The position numbers and the translations under genes were made by a program. Of a stretch of 64,000 nucleotides of DNA, positions 25,053 through 34,378 are shown in pieces. The DNA comes from Ideonella paludis (GTDB taxonomy: Bacteria; Pseudomonadota; Gammaproteobacteria; Burkholderiales; Burkholderiaceae_C): contig NZ_JAGQDG010000002.1 in NCBI RefSeq assembly GCF_018069865.1, positions 496,001 through 560,000 on the forward strand. Direction: 5' to 3'. The notes under the pieces are model-generated. The model had not been told where the DNA came from and did no database searches. It worked only from the letters and a program-made list of their open reading frames with translations. Positions within the stretch are counted from its first letter, which is position 1, and each line of letters opens with the position of its first letter.

Positions 25053-25718
25053 ATGAAGTTACTGCTGATTGAAGACGACCTCGACATCGGTGCCGGCATT
25101 CAGCGCGCCTTGCAACAGCACGACCTGACTGTGGTGTGGGTTCGTACCCTAGCCAGTGCGATGACGTTCAAGACCTCGAAGGACTTCGACTTGGCTGTGC
25201 TCGACTTGGGGTTGCCTGACGGCGATGGCCTGACCTGGCTGACCATGCTGCGCGCCCAAGAGGGGCTGCAGCCGGTGATGATTTTGTCGGCGCGTGACAG
25301 CCTGCGAGACCGGCTTGACGGCCTTAAGCAGGGCGCCGATGACTTTCTGGTCAAGCCGTTTGAGTTGGAAGAGTTGATCGCCCGATTGCAGGCCATGATC
25401 CGTCGCCTGAAAGGCTTCACCCAGTCTGGCTTGCGGGGCTGCGGTTTGGAGATCGACCACCAAGCGCATCTTGTCTACCTGGACGGGCAAGTCATCCACC
25501 TCTCTCGCACCGAGTTTCAGATCACACAACTTCTGCTCCAACGCATTGGGCGCGTGGTGCCGCGCAACACCATCGAGGAGCTCGCACTCAGCAACGAAAC
25601 GGCCAGCTCGCTCGACATGCACATGTCCAATTTGCGCAAGAAGTTGGGCCGCCAACAGATTCGCACAGTCAGAGGGATTGGCTTTGTCATCGATAGAAGC
25701 GACAGTCTTGCGACATAA
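25053..25718 (+). CDS. OmpR/PhoB-family response regulator, orphan
   Basis: 221 aa. The receiver domain has the acidic pair in LLIEDDLDIG, phosphoacceptor D51 (LAVLDLGLPDGDGL), S78 (ILSARDS) and K100 (FLVKPFE). A winged-helix DNA-binding domain follows (about 130-215): YLDGQVIHLSRTEFQITQLLLQRIGRVVPR and DMHMSNLRKKLGRQQIRTVRGIGFVI. It resembles the QseB/PmrA/TctD subgroup. No histidine kinase gene is adjacent: the divergent neighbour is a single-TM protein of unknown function and the next gene downstream is folA. The partner kinase must be elsewhere. Confidence 0.93.
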   Translation: MKLLLIEDDLDIGAGIQRALQQHDLTVVWVRTLASAMTFKTSKDFDLAVLDLGLPDGDGLTWLTMLRAQEGLQPVMILSARDSLRDRLDGLKQGADDFLVKPFELEELIARLQAMIRRLKGFTQSGLRGCGLEIDHQAHLVYLDGQVIHLSRTEFQITQLLLQRIGRVVPRNTIEELALSNETASSLDMHMSNLRKKLGRQQIRTVRGIGFVIDRSDSLAT

Positions 25719-25796
25719 GCCCTGCGCTCGCGGGGCAATCTGTGAGCGGCGACCTTCAACTGGTCCGCGCTGAGGCATTCAGCGACAATCTGGCTG

Positions 25797-26318
25797 ATGC
25801 ACGACTCCCTTCCCCGCCTTGTGTTGATTGCGGCCATGGCCCATGACCGCGTCATCGGCCGTGACAACCAACTCGCCTGGCACCTGCCTGAAGACATGGC
25901 GCATTTCCGGCGCAGCACCCAGGGGTATCCGGTGCTGATGGGCCGCAAGACTTGGGAGTCCCTGCCCGAGCGGTTTCGCCCCCTGCCCGGCCGCCGTAAT
26001 GTGGTGCTGACCCGCCAAGCAGGCTATGACGCACCAGGTGCCGAGGTGGTGCACACCTTGGCCGAGGCCTTGGCGCGCTTCACGCCCAGTGATACGGTTT
26101 TTGTCATCGGTGGGGCGCAGATCTACGCTGAGGCGCTGCCCCATGCGCAGCGCTTGCTGCTGACCGAGCTGGACGTCGCCGTCCCAGGCGATGCGCAGTT
26201 TCCGGCCTGGCCTGCAGCAGACTTCAGGGAGGTCAGCCGCGAAACCCACCACGCTGCGGCACCCAACGACTTCGACTTCGCTTTCGTGTGTTACGAGCGC
26301 ATGCCACCGCAGCCTTGA
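25797..26318 (+). CDS. folA: dihydrofolate reductase
   Basis: Type I chromosomal DHFR (173 aa) reducing dihydrofolate, the co-product of ThyA, to tetrahydrofolate with NADPH. Motifs: LIAAMAHDRVIGRDNQLAWHLPEDMAHFRRST (substrate loop and catalytic acidic residue), PVLMGRKTWESLP (NADPH adenine site), RRNVVLTR, and VFVIGGAQIYAEALP. The start at 25797 is the first ATG in frame. xth follows 13 bases after its stop, suggesting cotranscription. Confidence 0.96.
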   Translation: MHDSLPRLVLIAAMAHDRVIGRDNQLAWHLPEDMAHFRRSTQGYPVLMGRKTWESLPERFRPLPGRRNVVLTRQAGYDAPGAEVVHTLAEALARFTPSDTVFVIGGAQIYAEALPHAQRLLLTELDVAVPGDAQFPAWPAADFREVSRETHHAAAPNDFDFAFVCYERMPPQP

Positions 26319-26331
26319 AAAGAAAGCTCTC

Positions 26332-27102
26332 ATGCAACTGGCCACTTGGAATGTGAACTCGCTGGGCGTGCGCCTGCCCCAATTGCTGGACTGGCTGGCG
26401 GCCCATCCGGTCGATGCCATCGTGCTGCAAGAGACCAAGCTGACAGACGACAAGTTTCCGCATGCCGAGTTGCTGGCCGCCGGCTATCACGCACAGTGGT
26501 TTGGTCAAAAGACCTACAACGGCGTCGCCCTGCTCAGCCGCACGCCGGCCACGGATGTGCTGCGCAATCTGCCCGGCTTGGCGGATGAACAAGCGCGCGT
26601 GATCACAGGCACGGTGGCCGGTGTTCGCGTCATTGGCGCCTACTTCCCGAATGGTCAAGCGCCTGACAGCGACAAGTTCGTCTACAAAATGGCGTGGCTG
26701 GACGCCCTGCAAAAACATGTGGCCGACGAATTGAGCCGCCACCCCCACGTGGTGCTGATGGGCGACTTCAACATCGCACCAGAAGACCGCGATGTCTACG
26801 ACCCCGTGGCCTGGGCGGGGCAGATCCACTGCACGCCGCAAGAGCGAGCCCACTTCCAAGCCCTGCTGGACCAAGGCATGGTGGACGCCTTCCGTTTGTT
26901 TGAGCAAGCGCCGAAGAGTTGGAGTTGGTGGGACTATCGCAACCTCGCCTTCCGCAAGAACCAAGGGCTGCGCATTGACCACATCCTCGTCAGCGAGGCT
27001 TTGCGCGGCCAGGTCCAGGCCTGCGCCATCGACAAGCTCCCCCGCAAGAACGAACGACCGAGTGACCACGCTCCCGTGGTGCTGTCACTGAACTTGGTGT
27101 GA
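26332..27102 (+). CDS. xth: exodeoxyribonuclease III
   Basis: AP endonuclease / 3'-5' exonuclease (256 aa) of base-excision repair. Family blocks: MQLATWNVNSLGVRLPQLLDWL, DAIVLQETKLTDDKFPH (metal-binding Glu), YNGVALLSR, GDFNIAPEDRDVYDP (catalytic Asp and Asn), RIDHILVSE, and the terminal SDHAPVVL with the catalytic His. Start at 26332 (ATG) after AAGAAAG. It is followed 6 bases later by the patatin gene. Confidence 0.95.
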   Translation: MQLATWNVNSLGVRLPQLLDWLAAHPVDAIVLQETKLTDDKFPHAELLAAGYHAQWFGQKTYNGVALLSRTPATDVLRNLPGLADEQARVITGTVAGVRVIGAYFPNGQAPDSDKFVYKMAWLDALQKHVADELSRHPHVVLMGDFNIAPEDRDVYDPVAWAGQIHCTPQERAHFQALLDQGMVDAFRLFEQAPKSWSWWDYRNLAFRKNQGLRIDHILVSEALRGQVQACAIDKLPRKNERPSDHAPVVLSLNLV

Positions 27103-27108
27103 TGTCCC

Positions 27109-29337
27109 ATGAAACAAGCACTGCTTTCCTTGCTGGGCGTTGCCCTGGCACTTTCAGGCGCACAAGCCACAGCCCAGGCCAATTCCAACGCGACTGAGAC
27201 GCGCCCCAAGACTTGCTTGGTCTTGTCTGGCGGTGGCGCACGAGGCTTCACCCATGTCGGGGTGATCAAGGTGTTGGAGCGTTTGCGCGTGCCCATTGAT
27301 TGCGTGGTCGGCACCAGCATGGGCTCCATCGTCGGTGGGCTGTACGCCTCAGGCATGAGCGGTGCGGAGATCGAGGCTGCGTTCCTCAAGACAGATTGGT
27401 CCGCTTTGGGCAATGAAAAGGTCGACCGCAGCCGCTTGGGCGTCACGCGGCGGGCTGATGACTACACCTACCCCTTGGGCTTGGAGATGGGGGTGGCCGC
27501 AGACGGCGTGTCTCTGCCCAGTGGCGTGGTCAGTGGCGGCAAGTTCGAGCAGCTCTTGCAAACCCTCACGGCACATGTGCCCGAGTCGATTCACTTCGAT
27601 GTGCTGCCGCTGCCCTTCCGCACCGTGGCCACCGATTTGGAATCCGGCCAGGAAGTGGTGATCCAAGAGGGCAATCTGTACGAGGCGATTCGGGCCTCCA
27701 TGTCGGTGCCGGGCCTGTTCTCTCCCATTGAGCTGAATGGCCGCTTGATGGCCGACGGTGGCTTGGTGAAGAACTTGCCGGTCGACGTCGCACGCAAGAT
27801 GGGCGCGCAGCGCGTGATCGCGGTCAACATCGGCACGCCGCTGACGCCGCGCAGTGAGTTGCGCAGCTTGCTGAGCGTCTCGCAGCAGATGATCAACATC
27901 TTGACGGAGCAAAACGTCACGGCCCAAAAAGCCTTGCTTGGGCCTCAAGATGTGCTGGTCTCTCCAGACCTAGCAGGGTTCAGCTTTCTGGACTTTGCCC
28001 GCGCCACCGAGTTGGTGCGCATCGGCGAAGACGCCACCAAGCCTTTGGAAGCCAAGATCGCCGCATTGGGCCTGCCCCCCGCGCAGTACGCGGAGTGGCG
28101 GCGCTCGCAAGCGAGTCTGGCCCGCGAGCCCGCGCCAGCAGAGTTCGTGACCGTCTCCGGCTTGTCGGTGGTGCCCGCCAAGGCAGTGCTTGAAGCCGCC
28201 GGTCTGAAGGTGGGTGAGAGTGCCAAGCCGGAGGACATCCAAGCCGCCATCGGCCGGGTTCAGGAGATGGGGGACTTCGAGCGCGTGTCCGTGCGCAATG
28301 TTCGCCAAGGTGACGACTTTGGCCTGTTGATCGATGCCAAAGAGAAGTTCTGGGGGCCCAACTACTTGCGCCTGGGGCTGGATGCCTCTATCGATTTGGC
28401 CGGGGAAGGCTCGGTCAGTTTCCGGTTGGGTCACCTCAGAACCTGGCTCAATGAGGCCGGCGGGCAATGGCGTAATCGCCTGGACTTGGGCCGCATCAAT
28501 GGCCTCAGCACCGAGTTGCACCAGCCCATGTGGCTCAATTCACCTCTCTTTGCCTCGGCTGGTGCGGGTGTGTTGAGCTACAAAAAGTCGCTCTACCTCA
28601 ACGGCAAAGCCGTGCTGACCGGCGACCTCAAAGAGCACCGAGCGGTGTTGGAGCTGGGGGCGGAGCTGTCCAAGCAGTCTGAGCTGCGCTTGGGCGCATC
28701 ACGCAAGGTGTTCCGGGCGACCACCAGCCTGAATATCGCCGATCCATTGGAAGGCATCCTCGTCAAAGATCTGACGCTGGGCTTCACCGAGAACGAGGTG
28801 TACGCGCGCTTTTTGTCTGACTCTCTGGACAATGCCTTTTTGCCCAGCAGCGGCCAGCGCTTGATGGTGCAACTGGGCCGAAGCCAGACCGATCGTGACC
28901 CAGCAGACAGCAAGATTGAACTGCGCTGGACAGGCGCCTACACCTTCAACAACCACACCTTGTGGCCGGCCCTTCGCTTGGCGAAGGCTCGCTCCTCCGA
29001 GGGCGATGGCGCCAGCCCGTTTGAGATGGGCGGCTTCTTGGAGCTCTCGGGGCTGCCCAATGGGGCCCTGACGGGCTCGCGCCTCGGGCTGCTGCGCTTG
29101 GCTTATCTCAATCGCGTCAGCACACTTGACCTGTTCGGTCGGCGCTTGCTGCTGGGTGGCTCGCTGGAAGTGGGCAACACCTGGGAGACGCGGCCTGCCA
29201 ACGGATACGCCAAAGATCTGCTGACCGCTGGCTCTTTGTTTGCCGCCGCTGAAACTCCCCTGGGGCCGCTGTTCATGGGGCTCGGGCGCACCGCGGGCCG
29301 GAGCACCACGGTGTACCTGTTCCTGGGCCAGCCCTGA
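27109..29337 (+). CDS. PlpD-like type Vd secreted patatin phospholipase
   Basis: 742 aa. A signal peptide (MKQALLSLLGVALALSGAQATAQA) precedes a patatin domain (about 33-330) with oxyanion motif GGGARGFTHVG, nucleophile S70 (GTSMGS) and D216 of the catalytic dyad (DGGLVKN). A POTRA-like segment (about 335-410, VSGLSVVPAKAVLEAAGLKVGE) and a C-terminal outer-membrane barrel homologous to Omp85 follow (about 415-742). This order defines type Vd autotransporters such as PlpD. The lipase would be exposed or released at the surface. It starts 6 bases after xth. A cytoplasmic RssA-type patatin is ruled out by the signal and barrel. Confidence 0.9.
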   Translation: MKQALLSLLGVALALSGAQATAQANSNATETRPKTCLVLSGGGARGFTHVGVIKVLERLRVPIDCVVGTSMGSIVGGLYASGMSGAEIEAAFLKTDWSALGNEKVDRSRLGVTRRADDYTYPLGLEMGVAADGVSLPSGVVSGGKFEQLLQTLTAHVPESIHFDVLPLPFRTVATDLESGQEVVIQEGNLYEAIRASMSVPGLFSPIELNGRLMADGGLVKNLPVDVARKMGAQRVIAVNIGTPLTPRSELRSLLSVSQQMINILTEQNVTAQKALLGPQDVLVSPDLAGFSFLDFARATELVRIGEDATKPLEAKIAALGLPPAQYAEWRRSQASLAREPAPAEFVTVSGLSVVPAKAVLEAAGLKVGESAKPEDIQAAIGRVQEMGDFERVSVRNVRQGDDFGLLIDAKEKFWGPNYLRLGLDASIDLAGEGSVSFRLGHLRTWLNEAGGQWRNRLDLGRINGLSTELHQPMWLNSPLFASAGAGVLSYKKSLYLNGKAVLTGDLKEHRAVLELGAELSKQSELRLGASRKVFRATTSLNIADPLEGILVKDLTLGFTENEVYARFLSDSLDNAFLPSSGQRLMVQLGRSQTDRDPADSKIELRWTGAYTFNNHTLWPALRLAKARSSEGDGASPFEMGGFLELSGLPNGALTGSRLGLLRLAYLNRVSTLDLFGRRLLLGGSLEVGNTWETRPANGYAKDLLTAGSLFAAAETPLGPLFMGLGRTAGRSTTVYLFLGQP

Positions 29338-29361
29338 GGCGCCGGCCCAGCCCTCGCCCGC

Positions 29362-30870
29362 TCAAACGTCTAGGCCCAGTTCCTGGATCTTGCGGGTGAT
29401 GGTGTTGCGGCCTATGCCCAGCTTTTGGGCGGCTTCAATGCGGCGCCCACGCGTCATGGCCACGGCTGTCTCAATGAGCCGTGCCTCAAATTGACGGGTC
29501 AGCACGTCCCACACATCGTCTCGCCCTTCTGCCAACAGCCGACGGGCTTCGGACTCCAAGTCCTTGATCCAGGTCGGATCACCCTCCGCCCCCGGTGCCA
29601 CAGCCAGCGCAGAGGGTGTGCGCGCCGCGGGGGCTGCGAGAAGCGTTTCAGAGGCTGAGGCTGCGCCTGCTGGCGCGGGCGCCTCATGGCGAGCTAAAGA
29701 GGCATCACCTTCGAGCATGTCAGGCGGCAGGTCTTTGGCTTCGATCACTTGGGCCGGCGCCATCACGGTCAGCCAATGACAGAGGTTTTCCAACTGCCGG
29801 ACGTTGCCCGGGAACTCAAAGCCCATCAGGCGCTCCAGCGCCTCATCGGTGATCCGCTTGGGCTCCACGCCCAACTCTTTGGCACTCTTGCCCAGGAAGA
29901 AGCGCGTCAGCGGCGCGATGTCCTCACGACGCTCGCGCAGCGGTGGCAGGCGCAGCCGGATCACGTTGAGGCGGTGGAACAAGTCCTCCCGAAACACGCC
30001 CTGGCGCACCCGCTCTTCCAGGTGCTGATGGGTGGCGGCGATCACCCGCACATTCGCTTTGAGCGGCTGGTGGCCGCCCACGCGATAGAACTGGCCATCC
30101 GACAGCACACGCAGCAAGCGCGTCTGTAAATCAAAGGGCATGTCGCCGATTTCGTCCAAGAACAGCGTGCCACCATCGGCTTGCTCGAAGCGGCCGCGCC
30201 GCATGGTCTGCGCCCCGGTAAAGGCGCCGCGTTCATGCCCGAACAGCTCAGACTCCAACAGGTCTTTGGGAATGGCCGCGGTGTTGATCGCAATGAAGGG
30301 GCCGTTGCTGCCCGCATCGCCGCGCGGGCTGTGGCGGTGCAAGGCGCGCGCCACCAACTCCTTGCCCGAGCCGGACTCACCAGTGATCAACACCGTGACA
30401 TTGCTTTGGCTCAGGCGCCCAATGGCCCGAAAGACGTCCTGCATGGCGGGCGCTTGACCCAGCATTTCAGGAGCCTCGGACTTGCGCTCGTCGCTCACCT
30501 GCTCGCGCAGACTTTCGTCCACGGCGCGCTGAATCAGTTCGACGGCCTTGGGCAAGTCAAAGGGCTTGGGCAGGTATTCAAAGGCGCCGCCCTGGAAGGC
30601 CGAAACGGCGCTGTCGAGGTCGGAGTAGGCCGTCATCACGATGACGGGCAAGCCGGGCAACTTGGCCTTGACCTGAGCCAGCAGGTCCAGGCCCGAGCCA
30701 CCGGGCATGCGGATGTCGCTGACCAGCACTTGAGGCTCGTCGTTGGCCAAGGCGGCCAGCACATCGCGCGGGTTGGAGAAGCTGCGCACCGGCAGCTGTT
30801 CGCGGGCCAGTGCTTTTTCAAGCACGAAGCGAATGGATTGGTCGTCGTCAACGATCCAGATGGGTTTCAT
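29362..30870 (-). CDS. ntrC: nitrogen regulation protein NR(I), sigma-54 activator NtrC
   Basis: 502 aa. The receiver domain has D52 as phosphoacceptor (VLVSDIRMPGGSG). The AAA+ domain has Walker A GESGSGKE, the sigma-54 contact loop ERGAFTGAQ, Walker B GGTLFLDEIGDMP and the arginine-finger region FREDLFHRLNVIRLRLPPLRER. A Fis-type helix-turn-helix closes the protein (IEAAQKLGIGRNTITRKIQEL). It activates glnA and other nitrogen genes when phosphorylated by NtrB. Start at 30870. It lies 17 bases downstream of ntrB in the same operon. An Ala-rich linker (about 410-450) separates the AAA+ and HTH domains. Confidence 0.97.
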   Translation of the reverse strand: MKPIWIVDDDQSIRFVLEKALAREQLPVRSFSNPRDVLAALANDEPQVLVSDIRMPGGSGLDLLAQVKAKLPGLPVIVMTAYSDLDSAVSAFQGGAFEYLPKPFDLPKAVELIQRAVDESLREQVSDERKSEAPEMLGQAPAMQDVFRAIGRLSQSNVTVLITGESGSGKELVARALHRHSPRGDAGSNGPFIAINTAAIPKDLLESELFGHERGAFTGAQTMRRGRFEQADGGTLFLDEIGDMPFDLQTRLLRVLSDGQFYRVGGHQPLKANVRVIAATHQHLEERVRQGVFREDLFHRLNVIRLRLPPLRERREDIAPLTRFFLGKSAKELGVEPKRITDEALERLMGFEFPGNVRQLENLCHWLTVMAPAQVIEAKDLPPDMLEGDASLARHEAPAPAGAASASETLLAAPAARTPSALAVAPGAEGDPTWIKDLESEARRLLAEGRDDVWDVLTRQFEARLIETAVAMTRGRRIEAAQKLGIGRNTITRKIQELGLDV

Positions 30871-30887
30871 GCCGGGCCACTTCGCTT

Positions 30888-31979
30888 TCAAGGCAGAGGA
30901 ATCACGATTTTGAAATCCGTCCGGCCCGGCTCGCTGCTGCATTCAATCGTGCCCTGGTGTTGCTGCACGAAAGTCTGCGCCAGCGTCAGCCCCAAGCCTG
31001 AGCCACCTTCACGCCCTGAGACCAGGGGATAGAAGATGCGTTCTCTCAGGGCCTCGGGGATGCCCGGTCCGTTATCCTGGATATGCAATTCCAATGCCAG
31101 GCGATAGCGCTGCTTGCCCAATGTGACTTGGCGTGCGGCGCGCGTGCGCAACACGATCTGCCCGTCGCCCTGCACAATCCGCTCGCTCAGGGCTTGGCAG
31201 GCGTTGTGAACGATGTTGAGCACGGCTTGAATCAGCTGTTCTCTGTCGCCGCGAAACTCGGGCAGCGAGGTGTCGTAGTCGCGCACCACGCTGAGCCCCT
31301 TGGGATGCTCGGCCAGCACCAAAGAACGCACACGTTCGCAAACTTCGTGGATGTTGACGTCACTCACCACATGGGGTTTGCGGTGCGGCGCCAGCAGCCG
31401 GTCGACCAAGGTCTGCAGCCGATCCGCCTCGTGGATGATGACCTCGGTGTATTCGGTCAGCTCGGGCGAGGGCAACTCCATGGCCAACAACTGTGCGGCA
31501 CCACGGATACCTCCCAAGGGATTCTTGATCTCATGCGCCAGGTTGCGGATCAGCTCTTTGGTGACTTGCGCTTGGCCCATCACGCGCTCTTCGCGCTCTT
31601 GCCGCGCCTGCTGCTCAATCTCCAGCATCTCCACCAACAAACCTCGGTAGGGATGCTCGGTTTGGCTGACGATCACATGCACATGCAGCGATTCGGCTCC
31701 GCCAACGCCAGTGCGGCGCAACTCTGCCTCGAAGCGCCGAGTCGCAAACTCATTGCGCTCGACCGCACCTAAGGCCTCTTGCAGCGCCAGCGGCTCTTTG
31801 AACCAGTCGCTCAGCGGGCAATGCGCAAGCATGCGACGCGACAGCCCGATGACGGATTCCAAGACCGCATTGACGAAGACGCAGCAGCCTTGCTCATCGA
31901 CCACCGCCACCATGGTGGCGAGTTGGTCTAAGGTGGCCCATTGGGACTGGGCCTGGCGATCGTTGGGCGCGAGGCTCAC
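30888..31979 (-). CDS. ntrB: nitrogen sensor histidine kinase NtrB (GlnL)
   Basis: Cytoplasmic histidine kinase/phosphatase (363 aa) that phosphorylates NtrC under nitrogen limitation and is switched by PII. A PAS domain occupies about residues 15-125. The DHp box has H149 (IRNLAHEIKNPLGGIRGAAQLL), and the ATPase domain has the N-box VLNIVHNACQAL, G1 DNGPGIPEALRERIFYPLVSGR and G2 GSGLGLTLAQTF. No transmembrane segment is present, as expected. Its start overlaps the stop of the DUF4124 gene by four bases (31976-31979). Confidence 0.96.
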   Translation of the reverse strand: MSLAPNDRQAQSQWATLDQLATMVAVVDEQGCCVFVNAVLESVIGLSRRMLAHCPLSDWFKEPLALQEALGAVERNEFATRRFEAELRRTGVGGAESLHVHVIVSQTEHPYRGLLVEMLEIEQQARQEREERVMGQAQVTKELIRNLAHEIKNPLGGIRGAAQLLAMELPSPELTEYTEVIIHEADRLQTLVDRLLAPHRKPHVVSDVNIHEVCERVRSLVLAEHPKGLSVVRDYDTSLPEFRGDREQLIQAVLNIVHNACQALSERIVQGDGQIVLRTRAARQVTLGKQRYRLALELHIQDNGPGIPEALRERIFYPLVSGREGGSGLGLTLAQTFVQQHQGTIECSSEPGRTDFKIVIPLP

Positions 31980-32512
31980 TGACCGAGCTTGCCCATCTCG
32001 CGCCGTATGGCGGCCAGATCGGCTTCTTTGCGTTGAATCGCCGCCTTCATCTCGGCCACCCGATCAGCGTACTTTTGCGAGTTGCGCTCTTCACCCTTGC
32101 GCTCGGGCTCGCCGTTGTTGTACTCGCGGCGCAGCGCTTCAAGCTTTTCTTCTTCTTTGCGCAGCTCTGCTTCGAGGATGCGGCGGGCGTCGGTGTCGCG
32201 GGCCTTTTGCTCGGAAGAATCAATGCGACTGTCCGCCGGCCGCGGCGCGGACGACGGTGCTGCGGTGCCGGTGGAGGCCGGACGCGGCTTGGGCGCAGGC
32301 ACCGAGGTGGGCTGTTGCGCCTCTCGCGCTTTGCAGCCCTTGGTCTCCGCCTCTTTGGCCGAAATGGTGTTGGTGAAGATATTGCCCGGGCAGACGTAAT
32401 AGACCGAGCCCGTCTGGGCCCCTGCGCCAGCGGCCATGGCAGACATGGTCAGCGCTGCAGCAGCACGTCGGCGCCAGCGTGTGGCGTCAGTGGAAAAGTC
32501 AAAAGGCGTCAT
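31976..32512 (-). CDS. DUF4124 domain-containing exported protein
   Basis: 178 aa with a basic start, a signal sequence (RRRAAAALTMSAMAAGAGAQ) and a short DUF4124-like segment (VYYVCPGNIFTNTISAKEAETKGC) with two Cys residues. A Pro/Ala/Ser linker precedes a long charged coiled-coil helix (about 105-176, ILEAELRKEEEKLEALRREY). Function unknown. A gene of this kind commonly sits between glnA and ntrB in Burkholderiales. Its stop overlaps the ntrB start, which suggests coupled translation. It starts 100 bases downstream of the glnA terminator. Confidence 0.85.
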   Translation of the reverse strand: MTPFDFSTDATRWRRRAAAALTMSAMAAGAGAQTGSVYYVCPGNIFTNTISAKEAETKGCKAREAQQPTSVPAPKPRPASTGTAAPSSAPRPADSRIDSSEQKARDTDARRILEAELRKEEEKLEALRREYNNGEPERKGEERNSQKYADRVAEMKAAIQRKEADLAAIRREMGKLGQ

Positions 32513-32611
32513 GTCGGCTATTGTGGCGAATCTTGACGCTCAACGGCGAAAAGGACTTGCGGGCATACGGCATGCGGTGAATGTGTCACGAGACACCCCC
32601 AAAGCGGGGCG

Positions 32612-32642
32612 AAAAAAAGGGACGGCAAGCCGTCCCTTTTTT
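32612..32642 (-). terminator. Rho-independent terminator after glnA
   Basis: Near-perfect stem AAAAAAGGGACGGC / GCCGTCCCTTTTTT, AA in the loop, on the glnA coding strand, 22 bases after its stop. It separates high-level glnA transcripts from the DUF4124-ntrB-ntrC genes, which may be reached by read-through or a weak promoter at 32513-32611. Confidence 0.92.
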
Positions 32643-32663
32643 CTGGCGGGTAATTCCTGAGAA

Positions 32664-34079
32664 TTACAGCGCGTAGTACATGTCGAATTCCACCGGATGG
32701 GTGGCCATGCGGAAGCGGGTGACTTCTTGCATCTTCAGGTCGATGTAGGCATCGATGTAGGCATCGGTGAACACACCACCCTTGGTCAAGAAGGCACGAT
32801 CCTTGTCCAGGTACTCCAGCGCCTGATCCAGGCTGTGGCAGACGGTCGGGATCTTTGCGTCTTCTTCTGGGGGCAGATGGTAGAGATCCTTGGTGGCGGC
32901 TTCGCCCGGATGGATCTTGTTCTCCACGCCGTCCAGACCGGCCATCAACAAGGCTGCGAAAGCCAAGTAGGGGTTGGCCGAAGGATCGGGGAAGCGAGCC
33001 TCAATGCGGCGACCCTTGGGGTTGGCAACATAGGGGATACGGATCGAAGCCGAGCGGTTCTTGGCCGAGTAAGCCAGCTTCACCGGCGCTTCGAAGCCGG
33101 GCACCAAGCGCTTGTAGCTGTTGGTGCCAGGGTTGGTGATGGCGTTCAGCGCGCGAGCGTGCTTGATGATGCCGCCGATGTAGTACAGGGCGAAATCAGA
33201 CAGGCCGGCATAGCCGTCGCCGGCGAACAGGTTCTTGCCGTCCTTCCAGACCGACTGGTGCACGTGCATGCCGGAGCCGTTGTCGCCCACGATGGGCTTG
33301 GGCATGAAGGTCGCGGTCTTGCCGTAGGCGTGAGCGACGTTCACGATGATGTACTTTTGCAGCTGAACCCAGTCCGCGCGCTCCACCAGCGAGCTGAACT
33401 TGGTGCCGATTTCCATCTGGCCGGCATTCGCCACTTCGTGGTGATGCACTTCGACGGGAATGCCGCACTGCTCCAGCAACAGGCACATTTCAGAGCGCAT
33501 GTCTTGCGCGCTATCGACCGGGGGCACAGGGAAGTAGCCACCCTTCACGGTAGGACGGTAGCCGGTGTTGCCGTGCTCGTATTCCTTGCCGGTGTTCCAA
33601 GCGGCTTCTTCAGATTCGATCTTGAAGAAGGACCCGGACATGTCGTTGGCCCAACGGACGCTGTCGAACACGAAGAACTCGGGTTCCGGGCCGAAGTAGG
33701 CCGTGTCGCCCAGGCCAGAGGCCTTCATGTAGGCTTCAGCGCGCTTGGCCAAGGAGCGAGGGTCGCGCTCGTAGGGCTTGCCATCAGCCGGATCGATGAC
33801 GTCGCAAGTCAGGATCAGGGTGGGCTCTTCGAAGAAGGGGTCGATGTTGGCCGTGTTCGGGTCAGGCATCAACTGCATGTCCGAAGCTTCGATGCCCTTC
33901 CAGCCGGCGATCGACGAACCGTCGAACGCATGGCCCGAAGTGAACTTGTCTTCATCAAAGTGGGAAACCGGCACGGTGACGTGCTGTTCCTTGCCACGGG
34001 TATCAGTGAAGCGGAAGTCAACGAACTTGATTTCGTTGTCTTTCACCATCTTCATCACGTCGGCGACGGTCTTGGCCAT
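32664..34079 (-). CDS. glnA: glutamine synthetase type I
   Basis: ATP-dependent ligase (471 aa) making glutamine from glutamate and ammonia; dodecameric GS-I. Blocks: [31 protein letters not shown] (latch region), [12 protein letters not shown] (metal Glu residues), [28 protein letters not shown] and [35 protein letters not shown]. The adenylylation Tyr sits in the [10 protein letters not shown] segment, so GlnE-type control is expected. The ATG at 34079 (GGAGCC upstream) is preferred to a TTG one codon earlier. A sigma-54 promoter and NtrC sites lie upstream. Confidence 0.98.
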   Translation of the reverse strand: MAKTVADVMKMVKDNEIKFVDFRFTDTRGKEQHVTVPVSHFDEDKFTSGHAFDGSSIAGWKGIEASDMQLMPDPNTANIDPFFEEPTLILTCDVIDPADGKPYERDPRSLAKRAEAYMKASGLGDTAYFGPEPEFFVFDSVRWANDMSGSFFKIESEEAAWNTGKEYEHGNTGYRPTVKGGYFPVPPVDSAQDMRSEMCLLLEQCGIPVEVHHHEVANAGQMEIGTKFSSLVERADWVQLQKYIIVNVAHAYGKTATFMPKPIVGDNGSGMHVHQSVWKDGKNLFAGDGYAGLSDFALYYIGGIIKHARALNAITNPGTNSYKRLVPGFEAPVKLAYSAKNRSASIRIPYVANPKGRRIEARFPDPSANPYLAFAALLMAGLDGVENKIHPGEAATKDLYHLPPEEDAKIPTVCHSLDQALEYLDKDRAFLTKGGVFTDAYIDAYIDLKMQEVTRFRMATHPVEFDMYYAL

Positions 34080-34186
34080 CAAAAGGCTCCTGCGGATCAG
34101 TTATGAGAGGGGCTTGCGGCTTGGAGCTCTGCGTGCCAGAGGGCCGGTGAAGACCCCGAGACAGTTCAAACTCAGCGGGCGGAATG

Positions 34187-34203
34187 TAGCAGAAAGCGTG
34201 CCC
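34187..34203 (-). promoter_or_regulatory. candidate sigma-54 promoter of glnA
   Basis: On the minus strand the sequence GGGCACGCTTTCTGCTA matches the sigma-54 consensus: -24 GG of GGGCACG and -12 GC of CTGCT are exactly ten bases apart (GG-N10-GC). Transcription would begin around 34178, leaving a leader of about 100 bases before the glnA start at 34079. Confidence 0.82.
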
Positions 34204-34353
34204 ACTTTTGGTGACCACGCTCAAGGACGGCGCCACTCGCCCAGCCACCCCTGAATGCCCTCGTGAATCCCCGCGCGGTCAGTGTGGCACGGCGCGGGCG
34301 AGGCCGCCCGCTCGAGAGTCGCCTCGGCCCACAATGTTCATTTTTGGTGCATT

Positions 34354-34370
34354 TGCACCATCGCGGTGCG
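34354..34370. promoter_or_regulatory. NtrC binding site 1 (glnA enhancer)
   Basis: TGCACCATCGCGGTGCG matches the NtrC consensus GCACC-N7-GGTGC exactly in its core half-sites. It is centred about 184 bases upstream of the inferred glnA start point, a normal enhancer distance. An overlapping palindrome TGGTGCATTTGCACCA (34345-34360) may extend the site. Confidence 0.75.
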
Positions 34371-34378
34371 AATGGAGT

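Noticed and set aside
32697-34106. 469-aa open frame on the plus strand opposite glnA
   Set aside because: glnA is unmistakable on the other strand; this frame has no recognisable domain.
34345-34360. TGGTGCATTTGCACCA as a separate NtrC site
   Set aside because: Half-sites point outward, opposite to the NtrC consensus; it arises from overlap with site 1.
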